Notes under the pieces: generated by a model
Databases searched by the model: none
What the model saw: the letters and a program-made list of their open reading frames with translations, nothing else
Told to the model about the DNA's origin: nothing
Assembly (NCBI GenBank): GCA_002010065.2
Contig: MTMD02000001.1
Span: 77,692 to 141,691 of the forward strand
Direction: 5' to 3'
DNA length: 64,000 nt
Origin: Candidatus Pyrohabitans jungbluthii
GTDB lineage: Archaea > Hydrothermarchaeota > Hydrothermarchaeia > Hydrothermarchaeales > BMS3B
Part shown: positions 1 to 8,659 of the stretch, piece after piece
Numbering within the stretch: the first letter of the stretch is position 1
How the letters are laid out: each line of letters starts with the position of its first letter
Program-made: the position numbers and the translations under genes

Positions 1-227
1 AGCGCCGCCGCTGTCTGCGGAACATAGGCGCCACCAGTAAACTTTGCACCGCACTTTCGGCATGCCCATATCCCTGAAGCCACGCGCTTCACAGCGCGTC
101 GCTGGCACACTGGGCAGGTGTGGCGGAGCCGCTGCTTCCTGTCTATCTCAAGCCACTTCTTTCTCAAGCGCATTCCATAGCGGGGTCCAAATTTACCAGC
201 AGACCCAACTTTCTTTGTCCTTCCCAT
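1..227 (-). CDS. rpl37ae: 50S ribosomal protein L37Ae (partial, C-terminus beyond window)
   Basis: This is a structural protein of the large ribosomal subunit. The 75 visible residues begin MGRTKKVGSAGKFGPRYGMR and carry the zinc ribbon of the L37Ae family: CPVC at about residues 38-41 and CRKC about 15 residues later. It is the last gene seen of the minus-strand run; its ATG lies 5 bases after the rrp42 stop, so the two are almost certainly co-transcribed. The exosome-L37Ae order is the usual archaeal one. Only the last few residues should be missing. Confidence 0.93.
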   Translation of the reverse strand, partial: MGRTKKVGSAGKFGPRYGMRLRKKWLEIDRKQRLRHTCPVCQRRAVKRVASGIWACRKCGAKFTGGAYVPQTAAA

Positions 228-232
228 GAGAA

Positions 233-1027
233 TCACCCGGGTATGTGCTTTCTGAGAAATTCCGCCTTCTCTCTCCCCCGCCTAACGATGTCAAGGATTT
301 CCTCCTGAGTAAAGGTGCCACTCCCACCCTTCTGCATCGCCACTATTTCGCCGCGCTCGTTGTAGCCTATGGTGAGCCTAGCATCGAGCACCTCTTCCTC
401 CTCAAGGCAGGGGTCTACCACTATGTGCCCGCCTATCTTCGCAAAGGTCACCTCCACCGGGGTGTCCACTATTGGAAGCTTCTCCTCCGTCTTGGTCTTG
501 TAATCTATCCTGCCGTTCTCCTCCAGCTTCGGAAAGACCGCATTCTTCAGCGCGGCAATTGCTCCCAAGGTGCAGGCATCGAAGAGGTTGCCGTCGTAGT
601 CAAGGGGGTGGAGGTCTATAAACACTATCCAGACAAGTTCTCCCTCCTTTATGCACAGCTTCTCCATGTCTATGCACTGGGACTCGCGTATTGCGCGGTC
701 AACCACGCGTGCTAATTCAACTGTATCCTCGTCTGGCGGGCCACGCTCAAAGCTAGGGCTTGCCAGGGGTATAAGCTCAGCGTTGGTGGTGAGCACACCC
801 GAGTCTGGCATATCCGGGAAGGGCTCGCCTACCGCAAGTTTAACCCCAACCATTACCTGGGTCTTTCCAAGCTTCACCAAAGCCGAACCCTCAGCGCGCT
901 GGTTTATGCCAACCTCAACGCTTAGCTCGCGATACTCGTCAAAAGCCCTGCCATCCACGCGCTTGCCGCTATTGAGAAGGTTGACAATGTGGTCCCGCTT
1001 AACGTCAGCGATAATCTCCTGTCGCAT
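233..1027 (-). CDS. rrp42: Exosome complex component Rrp42
   Basis: This is the catalytically silent RNase PH-type subunit that pairs with Rrp41 to make the hexameric ring of the archaeal RNA exosome, which degrades and tails RNA 3'-5'. The 264 residues match the family length. Recognisable stretches are GKRVDGRAFDEYRELSVEVG near the N-terminus, GVKLAVGEPFPDMPDSG, the ELARVVDRAIRESQ helix and DLHPLDYDGNLFDACTLGA in the middle. Its ATG overlaps the rrp41 stop codon by one base (TAATG), which suggests translational coupling. It is followed by L37Ae. Confidence 0.96.
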   Translation of the reverse strand: MRQEIIADVKRDHIVNLLNSGKRVDGRAFDEYRELSVEVGINQRAEGSALVKLGKTQVMVGVKLAVGEPFPDMPDSGVLTTNAELIPLASPSFERGPPDEDTVELARVVDRAIRESQCIDMEKLCIKEGELVWIVFIDLHPLDYDGNLFDACTLGAIAALKNAVFPKLEENGRIDYKTKTEEKLPIVDTPVEVTFAKIGGHIVVDPCLEEEEVLDARLTIGYNERGEIVAMQKGGSGTFTQEEILDIVRRGREKAEFLRKHIPG

Positions 1028-1749
1028 TACTCGCTACCTCCATATCTCTTTCTCAGTGCTTCCTTCTGCTTCTCGTAAACCTGCATGCAGCCCTTAACCG
1101 CCAGCTTAAAAGCCTGCTCAAACTCTTCCTGGGTTAAGTTGCCGTCCATCTGAAGCAGGCTCACCTCGCCAGTGCGTGGCACTATAGCTACTGGCAAATC
1201 AGCCTCACCGTAGTTATCCTCGATGTCAAAGAGGTCAAGCACTATGTGTCCACCCACCTTGCCTGCGGCGCACGCTGGCACGAGGTCTTTCATGGGTATT
1301 CCCGCATCGGCTAAAGCAACGCTTGCGGCGGTTATGCCAGCGCACCTAGTGCCTGCCTGCGCTTGAAGGATTTCTATGAACACATCTATGGCAGTCATGG
1401 GATAGAGGTGGGTGAAGACCACGCTCTCCAGAGCCTGCCTTGTCACCTTTGAAATCTCCATGCTTCGCCTATCCGGACCAGGGCGCTTGCGCTCGTAAAC
1501 TGAGAAGGGAGCCATGCTGTAGTATGTGCGCAGCACTGCTCGCTGAGGGTTTGCCTCGTGGCGGGGGTGAATCTCTCTCGGACCGTAGCATGCCGCAAGT
1601 ACCTTATTTCCACCCCACTCAACATAAGCTGAGCCATCTGCGCGCTTGAGCACGCCCGCCTCGATCTTCAAAGGTCTCAGCTCATCAACGCGCCTTCCAT
1701 CCAGGCGCCTTCCATCTATAATAAACTCTTCTGGTTCACCTACCTTCAT
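1027..1749 (-). CDS. rrp41: Exosome complex component Rrp41
   Basis: This is the active phosphorolytic subunit of the archaeal exosome. RNase PH hallmarks are present: [30 protein letters not shown], the Arg-rich phosphate/RNA site in [13 protein letters not shown], and [11 protein letters not shown] near the C-terminal catalytic acid. I chose the ATG at 1749 (240 residues) over an in-frame TTG at 1770 because it follows a purine-rich GAGAGGGAAAAGT stretch and starts where archaeal homologues start. The gene overlaps the end of rrp4 by 14 bases and the start of rrp42 by one base. Confidence 0.95.
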   Translation of the reverse strand: MKVGEPEEFIIDGRRLDGRRVDELRPLKIEAGVLKRADGSAYVEWGGNKVLAACYGPREIHPRHEANPQRAVLRTYYSMAPFSVYERKRPGPDRRSMEISKVTRQALESVVFTHLYPMTAIDVFIEILQAQAGTRCAGITAASVALADAGIPMKDLVPACAAGKVGGHIVLDLFDIEDNYGEADLPVAIVPRTGEVSLLQMDGNLTQEEFEQAFKLAVKGCMQVYEKQKEALRKRYGGSE

Positions 1750-2419
1750 ACTTTTCCCTCTCTCTAACAATCATCTCTTTTATCCTGTCGGTTAAGCCTG
1801 AGGTGTGAGCCTCTGCTTCAATCTTCTTCACAGCGCGCTCCACAAGGTCTGCGATCTCCGGCTTAGCCTTTATCCACACCAAGCCATTCTGCCCAACAAG
1901 CATCCTGCACCCCGTCTCTTTAACTATCATAGAAATCATGGAGCGCTTTCTTCCTATCACGCGAGGCACCTTCGCTGGGGAAATCTCCACCAAGCGACCA
2001 CCCTTAATTACACGGCAACCACGCTGGCGCATAGTGATGTAAATCCTCCTGTGAGGCGTAACCTCGCGCACGTAGGCGTAGATCACTGTACCTGGGCTCA
2101 TCACCTGGCGCAGGGGGGTACGGAAGGGGTCAACCTCGCGGTAGTAGTCGCTGGCGTTGAGTATAGCTGAGTATGGGCAGTTTATGTCCACCTCCCATGC
2201 GGTCTCGTAGACGGTGCCCACCACTGTGCCTATTACAAAGTCCCCAACCTTGGGGTAGTACCTTCCCGTGAGGGGGATAACCCTAACCTTTCCCTTTGTG
2301 GTATCCAGAAGTCCAAGAACTGAAGCATAAACCCTGTCGCCGTCGCGATAAACGCCTTCGCCGACCTTCACCTTACCCTGTGCAACTTCTTCACCTGGTA
2401 TCACAAGCTTTCTTTCCAT
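1736..2419 (-). CDS. rrp4: Exosome complex RNA-binding cap protein Rrp4
   Basis: This is a cap subunit that feeds RNA into the Rrp41-Rrp42 ring. The 227 residues hold an N-terminal domain ([20 protein letters not shown]), an S1 domain at about residues 60-135 ([21 protein letters not shown]) and a KH domain at about 145-210 ([20 protein letters not shown], with the GxxG-like IGRKRS loop). Length and domain order are standard. It lies 9 bases after SBDS in the same transcript. Confidence 0.96.
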   Translation of the reverse strand: MERKLVIPGEEVAQGKVKVGEGVYRDGDRVYASVLGLLDTTKGKVRVIPLTGRYYPKVGDFVIGTVVGTVYETAWEVDINCPYSAILNASDYYREVDPFRTPLRQVMSPGTVIYAYVREVTPHRRIYITMRQRGCRVIKGGRLVEISPAKVPRVIGRKRSMISMIVKETGCRMLVGQNGLVWIKAKPEIADLVERAVKKIEAEAHTSGLTDRIKEMIVREREKYEGR

Positions 2420-2428
2420 GCGCAGACC

Positions 2429-3121
2429 TCACAACATCCTCGTCTCAAAATCGCCCTTTGTAAGCGCGTTTAGTTCACGGAAAAGCTCGTCCACTGCGCC
2501 AGCGGGGAGCTTCATCACAAACGCCCATGAGCCGTCCTTCAGCCACTCCTCCTTCTCGGGCTTGCCAAATTTTATAACAACTGGATAAGCCTTTGCAGCG
2601 TAATTCGCAGGGATCTTTACGGCGAACCTACGCTCCTCAAATTTTATGGGAAGCAAGGGGCGGAGAGCCTTTATTATCGCAGGTATCTGCTCTTCAGCGC
2701 TCTTGTGGATGTCTATGTTCACCCTCGCCTCTTCCAGCGCCTTCTCAATACGCTGGGGCGGGTGAGGTGTGCCCGTCTGCGGGTTTATCGCATGCCTAGC
2801 GATGTAGTTAACTATCTGCCTGCGCCGCTGCTCCTGCATCTTCCTGCGCTGCTCTGTGGTAAGCTGAATCTCGCCCTTCCTTATAATCTTACGCACAGCT
2901 TCCTCAAAGGAGTTCACCTGCAGCAGCTTAAGCGCATGCTCCAGCGAAGCCTTATCCCCGCGTCTGGCATCCTTAAAAATGGTGTCCACTGCTAAGAGCT
3001 TCTCAAAGTCCACGTCCTTACCCTGCTTCACCTCAAGGGCGAGATCAGGATCAACCAGAATCTCAAAACGCTCGCCCCTCGTCTCGAGGCGAGCTATCAC
3101 CGCCTCATCGAGGCTGACCAT
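2429..3121 (-). CDS. Ribosome maturation protein SDO1 / SBDS family
   Basis: This is the archaeal orthologue of the Shwachman-Bodian-Diamond protein, which acts late in large-subunit maturation with elongation-factor-like GTPases. Its 230 residues fit the three-domain family: the N-terminal FYSH domain ([45 protein letters not shown]), a central helical domain ([30 protein letters not shown]) and a C-terminal ferredoxin-like domain. Its place between psmA and rrp4 is the conserved archaeal arrangement. Confidence 0.95.
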   Translation of the reverse strand: MVSLDEAVIARLETRGERFEILVDPDLALEVKQGKDVDFEKLLAVDTIFKDARRGDKASLEHALKLLQVNSFEEAVRKIIRKGEIQLTTEQRRKMQEQRRRQIVNYIARHAINPQTGTPHPPQRIEKALEEARVNIDIHKSAEEQIPAIIKALRPLLPIKFEERRFAVKIPANYAAKAYPVVIKFGKPEKEEWLKDGSWAFVMKLPAGAVDELFRELNALTKGDFETRML

Positions 3122-3126
3122 TGGCG

Positions 3127-3870
3127 TTACTCCTCTTCTTCCTTCTCTGTCTTCTTAGGTACCTTCTCTATGTACGCCTTAACCTCCTGAGGGGTGAACT
3201 TCCTGAATTCATGCGTTGAAAGCTCAACCACAGCCATGTCAATGGATGTCTCACTCATCTTACCATCGGTGACCTCATTCATTATCTTGAGTGCAAGGTC
3301 TATCGCCTCATCCTTCGTTAAATCATCGCGGTACTCGTTCTCAAATATCTCCATCGCCGTGCTCCTGCCGGCGCCTATCGCCGTTGCCTTGTACTCAATC
3401 AGCGCTCCACTTGGGTCTGTCTCAAAGAGGCGCGGGGCTTCGTTCACGCCTGCGATGAGCAGGGCGATACCAAAGGGTCTAACCCCTCCGTGTTGGGTGT
3501 AAAGTTGCTTGAAGTCGCATATCTTCTTGGCGAGCAGCTCCACATCTATGGGCTCGCCATAGGTTATGCGATGCACCTGGCATTCAACGCGTGCCCTGTC
3601 AACAAGAACACGCGCATCGGCAACCAAACCAGAGGTTGCGGCGGCGATGTTATCATCAATCTGAAAAATCTTCTCTATACTCCTCGCCTCCACGAGCTTG
3701 GAGGTAATGCGCTTATCCACAGCAAGGAGAACGCCGTCGCTGTACCTTATTCCCAGCGAGGTGGTGCCACGCTTCACCGCCTCCCTCGCATACTCTACCT
3801 GAAATAGCCTTCCGTCAGGGCTGAACACAGTGATAGCCCTGTCATAACCCATGCTCGGCATTGGTTGCAT
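3127..3870 (-). CDS. psmA: 20S proteasome alpha subunit
   Basis: This forms the outer gating rings of the archaeal proteasome. The alpha-type N-terminal signature [20 protein letters not shown] is complete, followed by [26 protein letters not shown]. There is no processed N-terminal threonine, as expected for an alpha subunit. The ATG at 3870 (247 residues) is preferred over an upstream GTG because GAGGTGA lies 6 bases before it. The tail is charged and ends KKTEKEEEE. The start overlaps the 3' end of the Pop5 gene by 29 bases. No beta subunit is visible in the window. Confidence 0.96.
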   Translation of the reverse strand: MQPMPSMGYDRAITVFSPDGRLFQVEYAREAVKRGTTSLGIRYSDGVLLAVDKRITSKLVEARSIEKIFQIDDNIAAATSGLVADARVLVDRARVECQVHRITYGEPIDVELLAKKICDFKQLYTQHGGVRPFGIALLIAGVNEAPRLFETDPSGALIEYKATAIGAGRSTAMEIFENEYRDDLTKDEAIDLALKIMNEVTDGKMSETSIDMAVVELSTHEFRKFTPQEVKAYIEKVPKKTEKEEEE

Positions 3871-4393
3871 CTTCTTCACCTCTCAAATCACTTTTTGTGA
3901 CCCCGATAAACCTCATCTTCTGAAACTTTAACCTCTCAATGAGCTCCTCATCACGAGGCAGGGCATCAACCCTTTCTCCACTTTCCCTAACAACTACAAA
4001 CTCCTTGCCCTTAAACTTTACTGTCCTCTCAGAATTTATAAAGTGTCTCCTCCTATTTAAAAACTTCCTCTTGAGCGCCTTCACTGTACCGCTCACGCCC
4101 AGGCTGCGAAGGTGGACGCGGTCTCCCGAGATTTCCCCCACCAGACTGAGGGCGGCGATCACGTTAGCCACGCTGCGGTGGGAGCATACCACAAAGCCTT
4201 CCTGCGTGGCCTCGTCGAAGTCCAGCACAAAGAGGTTAAACTCCGCCACCTTGGTTTCGCCGAAGAGGGCGAGCGCTGAACTTACTATTGCTCTGGCCAC
4301 TTCCTCCCTGCTGAAGGGGCGGTCGCTCTCCACGCAGAAGGCGACGTAGCGCTTTCTCTCCCTAAGCGCAGGTGGCAAGGCTTTAATCTTCAA
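3842..4393 (-). CDS. rnp2: Ribonuclease P protein component 2 (Pop5)
   Basis: This is a protein subunit of archaeal RNase P, which removes tRNA 5' leaders; Pop5 pairs with Rpp30 to activate the catalytic RNA domain. The first 120 residues (LPPALRERKRYVAFCVESD, FNLFVLDFDEATQEGFVVC) match the Pop5 fold. The protein is 183 residues, longer than the usual 110-130. The extra C-terminal 60 residues (RRRHFINSERTVKFKGKEFV) are basic and of unknown role. It is translated next to rnp3 and overlaps it by 11 bases. Confidence 0.9.
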   Translation of the reverse strand: MKIKALPPALRERKRYVAFCVESDRPFSREEVARAIVSSALALFGETKVAEFNLFVLDFDEATQEGFVVCSHRSVANVIAALSLVGEISGDRVHLRSLGVSGTVKALKRKFLNRRRHFINSERTVKFKGKEFVVVRESGERVDALPRDEELIERLKFQKMRFIGVTKSDLRGEEDATNAEHGL

Positions 4394-5042
4394 CCAACCT
4401 CACCCCCTGCGCAATCTCGCGCTTCGCCAGCTTTTTCTTTTCCAGTATCTCCTCGGGCACCTCCTCAAGGGCGCGCCTCGCCTCTTCGCGGGTGAAGCCT
4501 ATGCTCAGAAGCACCGCCTCCGCTTCCTTTGTGCTCCTGAGCCCATACCTGCTTTTAGCTCCTGAAGTTACCACAATATTGAAGTCGTACTTTCTGCTCA
4601 GCAGGAGTATTCTGTGCACCTTCTGGAGGTGCCTTACCCTCGCAACACCCCTGGCTGCGATTATGCTGCTGAGATCAACCTCAATCGCCACGTGGTTCTG
4701 CGCCGCCTGCCTTGCAATCACAGCATCTACACCCGAGTCACGCCTTCCAAGGTAGGGATGAGCCAATATATCGACACGCGAATCACGAGTGGCAGCGCGA
4801 TTGATCGCTGCCTCGCCACCGTGCACCACCACGTAGTCGAAGTTTCGCCAGCTGGTGCGGAGCGCCTTAATCAGAGCACGCTTACTATCCGCCTTTATCT
4901 CCACGCCTGAGAGAGCGTTGTCATAAGCTATGCCATCGCAGAGTCCCAGCCTTATCCCCAGGGTACGTGCCTCTTCAAGCAGCCTCGCAGGAGAGTCAAC
5001 GCCTTTGGAATTCAGTGAATGAACGCGCAGGTCTATGAACAT
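4383..5042 (-). CDS. rnp3: Ribonuclease P protein component 3 (Rpp30)
   Basis: This is the RNase P subunit with a PHP-like TIM-barrel fold that partners Pop5. The opening MFIDLRVHSLNSKGVDSPAR, the central YVVVHGGEAAINRAA, the repeated Ile/Asp-His pair in VDILAHPYLGRRDSGV and VAIEVDLSSIIAARGVARVR are family features. The ATG at 5042 gives 219 residues and begins exactly at the family start; a GTG two codons upstream overlaps the preceding gene's stop and cannot be excluded. The rnp2-rnp3 pairing mirrors the physical complex. Confidence 0.93.
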   Translation of the reverse strand: MFIDLRVHSLNSKGVDSPARLLEEARTLGIRLGLCDGIAYDNALSGVEIKADSKRALIKALRTSWRNFDYVVVHGGEAAINRAATRDSRVDILAHPYLGRRDSGVDAVIARQAAQNHVAIEVDLSSIIAARGVARVRHLQKVHRILLLSRKYDFNIVVTSGAKSRYGLRSTKEAEAVLLSIGFTREEARRALEEVPEEILEKKKLAKREIAQGVRLVED

Positions 5043-5044
5043 CC

Positions 5045-5464
5045 TCACCGCCCGAGAAGTTTTTTAATCCCCTCCTTTATCTCGTCTTCGTTGTAGGGGT
5101 AGCTTGTAACCACAAGCACAACCTGAAGCCCCTGCCCAAGGCGCAGCTTGCCAAGATATGCCTGCATCTTGTCCAGGCGAATGTAGAACCTGCCCTGCTC
5201 AAAGCGCTGCTCCACCTCTTCGCGCAGCCTCTTAAGCTCCTCCTCAGGTAGAGCTTCTGTTAGCCTCTTCAGAAAGGCGCGAATCTCGCGCTGCCTCGTT
5301 AGTTCTGCTTCCAGAATAGCTATGGGGTTGCCAAACTGACCCCTCGCGTGGCTCTGCTTAACCTCCACCTCTATGGGAAAAATGTTGGTGAGGGCAAGCT
5401 TTACCCTCTCCACCTCTTCGGTTGCGTGGGCGAAGCAGCTTGCCTTAACGCTGAGTACCCTCAT
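5045..5464 (-). CDS. RNA-binding protein, DUF54/COG1325 (predicted exosome-associated)
   Basis: A 139-residue protein of the archaeal DUF54 family, long predicted from gene context to help the exosome or RNase P but not functionally settled. The family pattern is visible: SVKASCFAHATEEVERVKLAL, then GQFGNPIAILEAELTR and RFYIRLDKMQAYLGKLRLG. Its ATG overlaps the L15e stop (TGATG), and its own stop overlaps the rnp3 start region, so it is tightly embedded between ribosomal protein and RNase P genes. An in-frame GTG lies one codon upstream. Confidence 0.86.
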   Translation of the reverse strand: MRVLSVKASCFAHATEEVERVKLALTNIFPIEVEVKQSHARGQFGNPIAILEAELTRQREIRAFLKRLTEALPEEELKRLREEVEQRFEQGRFYIRLDKMQAYLGKLRLGQGLQVVLVVTSYPYNEDEIKEGIKKLLGR

Positions 5465-6048
5465 CACTTTCCTTTGCGCTGATGCGCCCTTATGCTGGGT
5501 CTGACCTTCTCAGCACCCTTACCTTTATTCCTCAGACCGCGGGAACGCTTGCCAGCGCTTGTAAGCCCGCGGAACACTCGCCCGCGGTGAGCCTTGCCAG
5601 CGATCCAGCATAGCTCTTTATCATTGCGCACCGCCGGGTGGTGGGGGTCGACCATGATTACCTCAAAATACTCATACTTTCCGTCCTTACCAACCCAGTA
5701 GGAGTTGAGCACCTCCAGGTTTGGATACCTGCGCTGGGCACGTTCTTCCGCTAACCACTGCAATGACTTTTTAGGGGTGTACTTCACCACACCCATTCGC
5801 TTTGGCCTACGTCCGGCGTTGGGGCGCTCCTTCCTGCGCCCGCCTTTGCGAATCCTAGCGCGAACAACAATTATACCCTGCTTTGCCTTGTAGCCCAGCG
5901 CCCTCGCGCGGTCTAAGCGAAGAGGCGCTGGAACACGCACCACGCTCGCGCCATGGTGCCACTCTGGCAACCGCTGGCGCATTAGCTGGTGAACATAACT
6001 TTCACTGGGTCTCTTCCACGCCTGCGCTATGTACTTGTATGCACCCAT
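5464..6048 (-). CDS. rpl15e: 50S ribosomal protein L15e
   Basis: A large-subunit ribosomal protein of archaea and eukaryotes. It begins [20 protein letters not shown] and contains [20 protein letters not shown], the basic [20 protein letters not shown] stretch and [20 protein letters not shown]. The 194-residue length is standard. The ATG at 6048 is preceded by GAAGGTGA at good spacing; a GTG three codons upstream is less likely. It is the promoter-proximal gene of the run reaching L37Ae. Confidence 0.96.
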   Translation of the reverse strand: MGAYKYIAQAWKRPSESYVHQLMRQRLPEWHHGASVVRVPAPLRLDRARALGYKAKQGIIVVRARIRKGGRRKERPNAGRRPKRMGVVKYTPKKSLQWLAEERAQRRYPNLEVLNSYWVGKDGKYEYFEVIMVDPHHPAVRNDKELCWIAGKAHRGRVFRGLTSAGKRSRGLRNKGKGAEKVRPSIRAHQRKGK

Positions 6049-6109
6049 TTTTTTCACCTTCAGAATTAGAGGATAAAAATCCGAGTCTTTCTAAACTGAT
6101 GCGGTACCG

Positions 6110-6117
6110 TATATAAA
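6110..6117 (-). promoter_or_regulatory. TATA box of the L15e-RNase P-proteasome-exosome operon
   Basis: The minus strand reads TTTATATA here, about 60 bases upstream of the L15e ATG. This would place transcription start near 6088 with a leader of about 40 bases containing the GGTGA site. No better promoter is visible within the following nine genes, which overlap or nearly touch. Confidence 0.65.
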
Positions 6118-6297
6118 GATTATTGAGAGGTGGAGATTGCTGTGATGAGGGTATGAGAATGAAAATATTAAATGGTTTTGGGAGCGGCATTGATGTTCTA
6201 ACCAAAAATCTCCCAATAAAGCGACCTTAGGTGCACTGATAGATAATAGATGGCTAAGATTAATTGAGAGGACTGCAGAGAACAGAACGGTTACAGA

Positions 6298-6584
6298 TTA
6301 CCTCTCTGGTTTTATTTTTGTCGACAAGGATATGGTGATGGTTTTTTGTTTATTTCCCTCTCCACCTAAGTTAAATATCCCTATATTTAGCCCACCAGAA
6401 CCGCTGACTGTAACAGAGCCCCTAATCTCTATGGTTACATCACTTTCAGTTTCAATGCTTGCTTTAATTTCCTTGTTTATTGAGTCTAGAATTTCTCTAA
6501 GTTCAACTGTATTTTTGGTGGTTCTTTTACTTCTTTTCGAATTTCGGAAAAATCGATCGGACCAGTTGCAACATACATTTTCAT
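6298..6584 (-). pseudogene. Small gene broken by a one-base shift in an A-run (trypco2-like C-terminus)
   Basis: Two overlapping minus-strand frames both look coding. The first starts at an ATG (6584) after GGGGGTAAG, reads MKMYVATGPIDFSEIRKEVK and stops soon after. The second, from about 6510 to the TAA at 6298, reads VELREILDSINKEIKASIE and later SGSGGLNIGIFNLGGEGNKQ before a beta-strand-like KTITISLSTKI. One extra A in the five-A run (plus-strand T run 6512-6516) would fuse them into a 95-residue protein. The second half resembles the small trypco2 (trypsin-co-occurring) domain, by memory only. It could be a real frameshift, a sequencing error, or programmed slippage. A TATA box lies upstream. 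Confidence 0.55.
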
Positions 6585-6627
6585 ATACTTACCCCCTATA
6601 TAGTTTCGTTAGATTTGGAATATTATT

Positions 6628-6640
6628 TATACTTATTGTC
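6628..6640 (-). promoter_or_regulatory. TATA box for the frameshifted small gene
   Basis: The minus strand has AGTATAAATAAT followed about 25 bases later by the leader carrying GGGGGTAAG and the ATG at 6584. Spacing fits a short-leader archaeal promoter and supports the view that the split frame is, or recently was, a gene. Confidence 0.5.
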
Positions 6641-6683
6641 TATACTTTACTGTTTGTAGTATCCCACCACGTCACATTGAAAA

Positions 6684-6693
6684 CAAATAAATA
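6684..6693 (+). promoter_or_regulatory. TATA box for nop5-fibrillarin
   Basis: CAAATAAATA sits about 25 bases before the Nop5 ATG at 6715, preceded by a purine-rich TTGAAAA that could serve as BRE. This predicts a leaderless or nearly leaderless transcript. Confidence 0.5.
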
Positions 6694-6714
6694 CCCAGCG
6701 GGAAAGGAATTACC

Positions 6715-7764
6715 ATGCCCACCTACGCTATGCGCACTGTGCTTGGGGTTTTCCTATTCTCCGAGGAGGGGAAGCTTCTTACCTTTGAACCTTTTGCCGA
6801 AGAGGAAGCTGCAGAGAAGATTTCTTCTCCAGAACTTACTGAAGAGGAAAAGAAGCTGAAGGAGAGGTTTCCGGATGCGAGATTTGAGCCCATTGATGAA
6901 TTTCCAACCCCAGGTGGCGAGTTCCTGAGGAGCAATCTGGACGCCATTCTTTCGCAAATTGGGATGAGTAGAAGCGAGTACTACTCCCGCCTGCGCCGCG
7001 TTGCCTTCGCAATTGTCAAGGCGAAGCTTAAACGCTCCCTTGAAAAGCGGGACCTGCTCATAAAGCAGGCTGTGCTTGCCCTCGAGGAGCTGGACGAAGC
7101 CCTGAATGTGCTCTCCGCTCGGCTTAAAGAGTGGTACCTCATCCACTTCCCGGAGATTGAGGATATAGAGGCGGAGAAGCTGGCTGAGCTAATTCATCGC
7201 CACGGCAGAAGGGAAGCTCTTCCCGGTTATGCGGAGCTTGCGCAGCGCTCGGCCGGGGCTGAGCTTACAAACGAGGACATTGAGATGCTCCGCACCTTCG
7301 CCAAAGATGTACACCAGCTTTATAAGCTCAGGGATAAGCTCCAGAGCTACCTGCAGCAGCTGATGGAGACGCTGGCTCCAAATGTTAATTATCTAGTGGG
7401 CGCTACCATAGGCGCAAAGCTTATTGCGCTTGCCGGTGGTATAGCAAAGCTCGCGGGTATGCCGGGTAGCAGAATTCAGGTTCTGGGCGCCGAGAAGGCG
7501 CTGTTCCGCCACCTTCGCGGGCGCGGTAGACCGCCCAAGCACGGGGTGATATTCCAGTACCCAGCGATTAAAGCGGCGCCAAAGTGGCAGCGGGGCAAGA
7601 TTGCGAGAAGCCTCGCAGCGAAGCTTGCAATTGCCGCTCGCCTCGATGCATTTGGCGGAGAGTTCGCTGCAGAGGAGCTGAAAGAGAAGTTTGAGAGGCG
7701 CGTTGAGGAGATTAAGAAAAAGTACCCAGCGCCGCCAAAGCGGAAGAGGAGGCGGAGACGGTGA
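6715..7764 (+). CDS. Nop5/Nop56/Nop58-family C/D box RNP core protein
   Basis: This is the scaffold of archaeal C/D box RNPs: it binds fibrillarin through its N-terminal domain and the L7Ae-RNA complex through its Nop domain, guiding 2'-O-methylation of RNA. The 349 residues have the N-terminal domain, a coiled coil at about residues 110-215, and a Nop domain at about 220-320 with GATIGAKLIALAGGIAKLAG and PGSRIQVLGAEKALFRHLRG. The tail ends in a Lys/Arg run (PPKRKRRRRR). It overlaps the fibrillarin start by 4 bases. Confidence 0.95.
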   Translation: MPTYAMRTVLGVFLFSEEGKLLTFEPFAEEEAAEKISSPELTEEEKKLKERFPDARFEPIDEFPTPGGEFLRSNLDAILSQIGMSRSEYYSRLRRVAFAIVKAKLKRSLEKRDLLIKQAVLALEELDEALNVLSARLKEWYLIHFPEIEDIEAEKLAELIHRHGRREALPGYAELAQRSAGAELTNEDIEMLRTFAKDVHQLYKLRDKLQSYLQQLMETLAPNVNYLVGATIGAKLIALAGGIAKLAGMPGSRIQVLGAEKALFRHLRGRGRPPKHGVIFQYPAIKAAPKWQRGKIARSLAAKLAIAARLDAFGGEFAAEELKEKFERRVEEIKKKYPAPPKRKRRRRR

Positions 7765-8420
7765 AGATTCAGGAGCTCTTCGATGGAGTTTACAGGATTG
7801 GCGAGGACATAGCCACGCTCAATCTCACACCTGGCAAGAGGGTGTACGGGGAGAAGCTGGTGAGATGGGGAGGAAAGGAATACCGCCTGTGGAATCCCTA
7901 CAGGAGCAAGCTCGCCGCCGCTATTCGCCTTGGACTTGAGCAGCTTCCGCTGGGCAAGAGCGCAAAGGTGCTCTATCTAGGCGCCGCTCAGGGCACGACT
8001 GCTTCGCATGTGAGCGACATAGCGCGGGAAGGCGTTGTTTACTGCGTGGAGTTCTCACCCCGAGCAATGCAGTCTCTTCTCGCCTTAGCCGAGGCGAGGG
8101 AGAATATCATACCCATCCTGGCGGACGCCTCAAAGCCCGAGAGCTACTCATACCTTCTAGAGAAGGTGGATGTGGTCTATCAGGACATCGCCCAGGCGAA
8201 ACAGAGCGAGATTTTGCTGAAGAATGTGCGGGCGTACCTGAAGGAAGACGGTCACTTTATGCACGTGATTAAGGCGAGAAGTATAGATGTAACAGCGAAG
8301 CCGGAAGAGGTGTTTGAAAAAGAAGTAAAAAAGCTCAAGGAGGCTGGACTGGAAGTTATTCAGAAGCTGAGGCTCGAGCCCTACGAGAAGGACCACCTCT
8401 TTGTGCTGGGTAGAGCTTAG
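7761..8420 (+). CDS. flpA: Fibrillarin-like rRNA/tRNA 2'-O-methyltransferase
   Basis: This is the SAM-dependent methyltransferase of archaeal C/D box RNPs. The 219 residues start at a GTG overlapping the Nop5 stop. Seen in order: the N-terminal beta-domain (LTPGKRVYGEKLVRWGGKEY, RLWNPYRSKLAAAI), the SAM-binding loop VLYLGAAQGTTASHVSDI at about residues 69-86, the acidic YCVEFSPRA, and DVVYQDIAQ. Length and motifs are standard. Nop5-fibrillarin pairing is the normal archaeal arrangement. Confidence 0.96.
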   Translation: MKIQELFDGVYRIGEDIATLNLTPGKRVYGEKLVRWGGKEYRLWNPYRSKLAAAIRLGLEQLPLGKSAKVLYLGAAQGTTASHVSDIAREGVVYCVEFSPRAMQSLLALAEARENIIPILADASKPESYSYLLEKVDVVYQDIAQAKQSEILLKNVRAYLKEDGHFMHVIKARSIDVTAKPEEVFEKEVKKLKEAGLEVIQKLRLEPYEKDHLFVLGRA

Positions 8421-8605
8421 CGGCGCCACTCAGCGTAAACCGGACAGGTGATGCACTCAGCCGGCGGGGAATTCTTGTCCTCTATCTTCTCGGGGCACTC
8501 AGGATAGCTTCCGGTGCAGTTGGGATACTTCCTGCGTATCTTCTCCCACGCAATCTCAGCCTCAGACTTCCTCCTGGGCATCTTTTTCTGCTGCTTCCTC
8601 GCCAT
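8417..8605 (-). CDS. Small basic four-Cys protein, unknown function
   Basis: A 62-residue protein. The first half is basic (MARKQQKKMPRRKSEAEIAW) and the second has four cysteines, C30, C37, C51 and C54, the last two as CITC, suggesting a zinc site. It has a GGTG ribosome-binding site and a TATA box in the expected places, and its end overlaps the fibrillarin gene tail-to-tail by 4 bases. I do not recognise the family; a nucleic-acid-binding role is only suggested by charge and cysteines. Confidence 0.7.
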   Translation of the reverse strand: MARKQQKKMPRRKSEAEIAWEKIRRKYPNCTGSYPECPEKIEDKNSPPAECITCPVYAEWRR

Positions 8606-8638
8606 TCTTACACCAAAAAAGTGTTGCTGTGCGGAGGG

Positions 8639-8646
8639 TATATAAT
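8639..8646 (-). promoter_or_regulatory. TATA box for the four-Cys small protein
   Basis: The minus strand reads ATTATATA about 38 bases upstream of the ATG at 8605, preceded by CCAAAAGT that could act as BRE. This leaves a short leader containing GGTG. Confidence 0.55.
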
Positions 8647-8659
8647 ACTTTTGGAAATC

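Noticed and set aside
6332-6859. 175-residue plus-strand frame across the nop5 promoter and start
   Set aside because: It runs through the nop5 TATA box and start in another frame, is full of Phe/Leu/Ser typical of antisense reading, and conflicts with the better minus-strand split gene.
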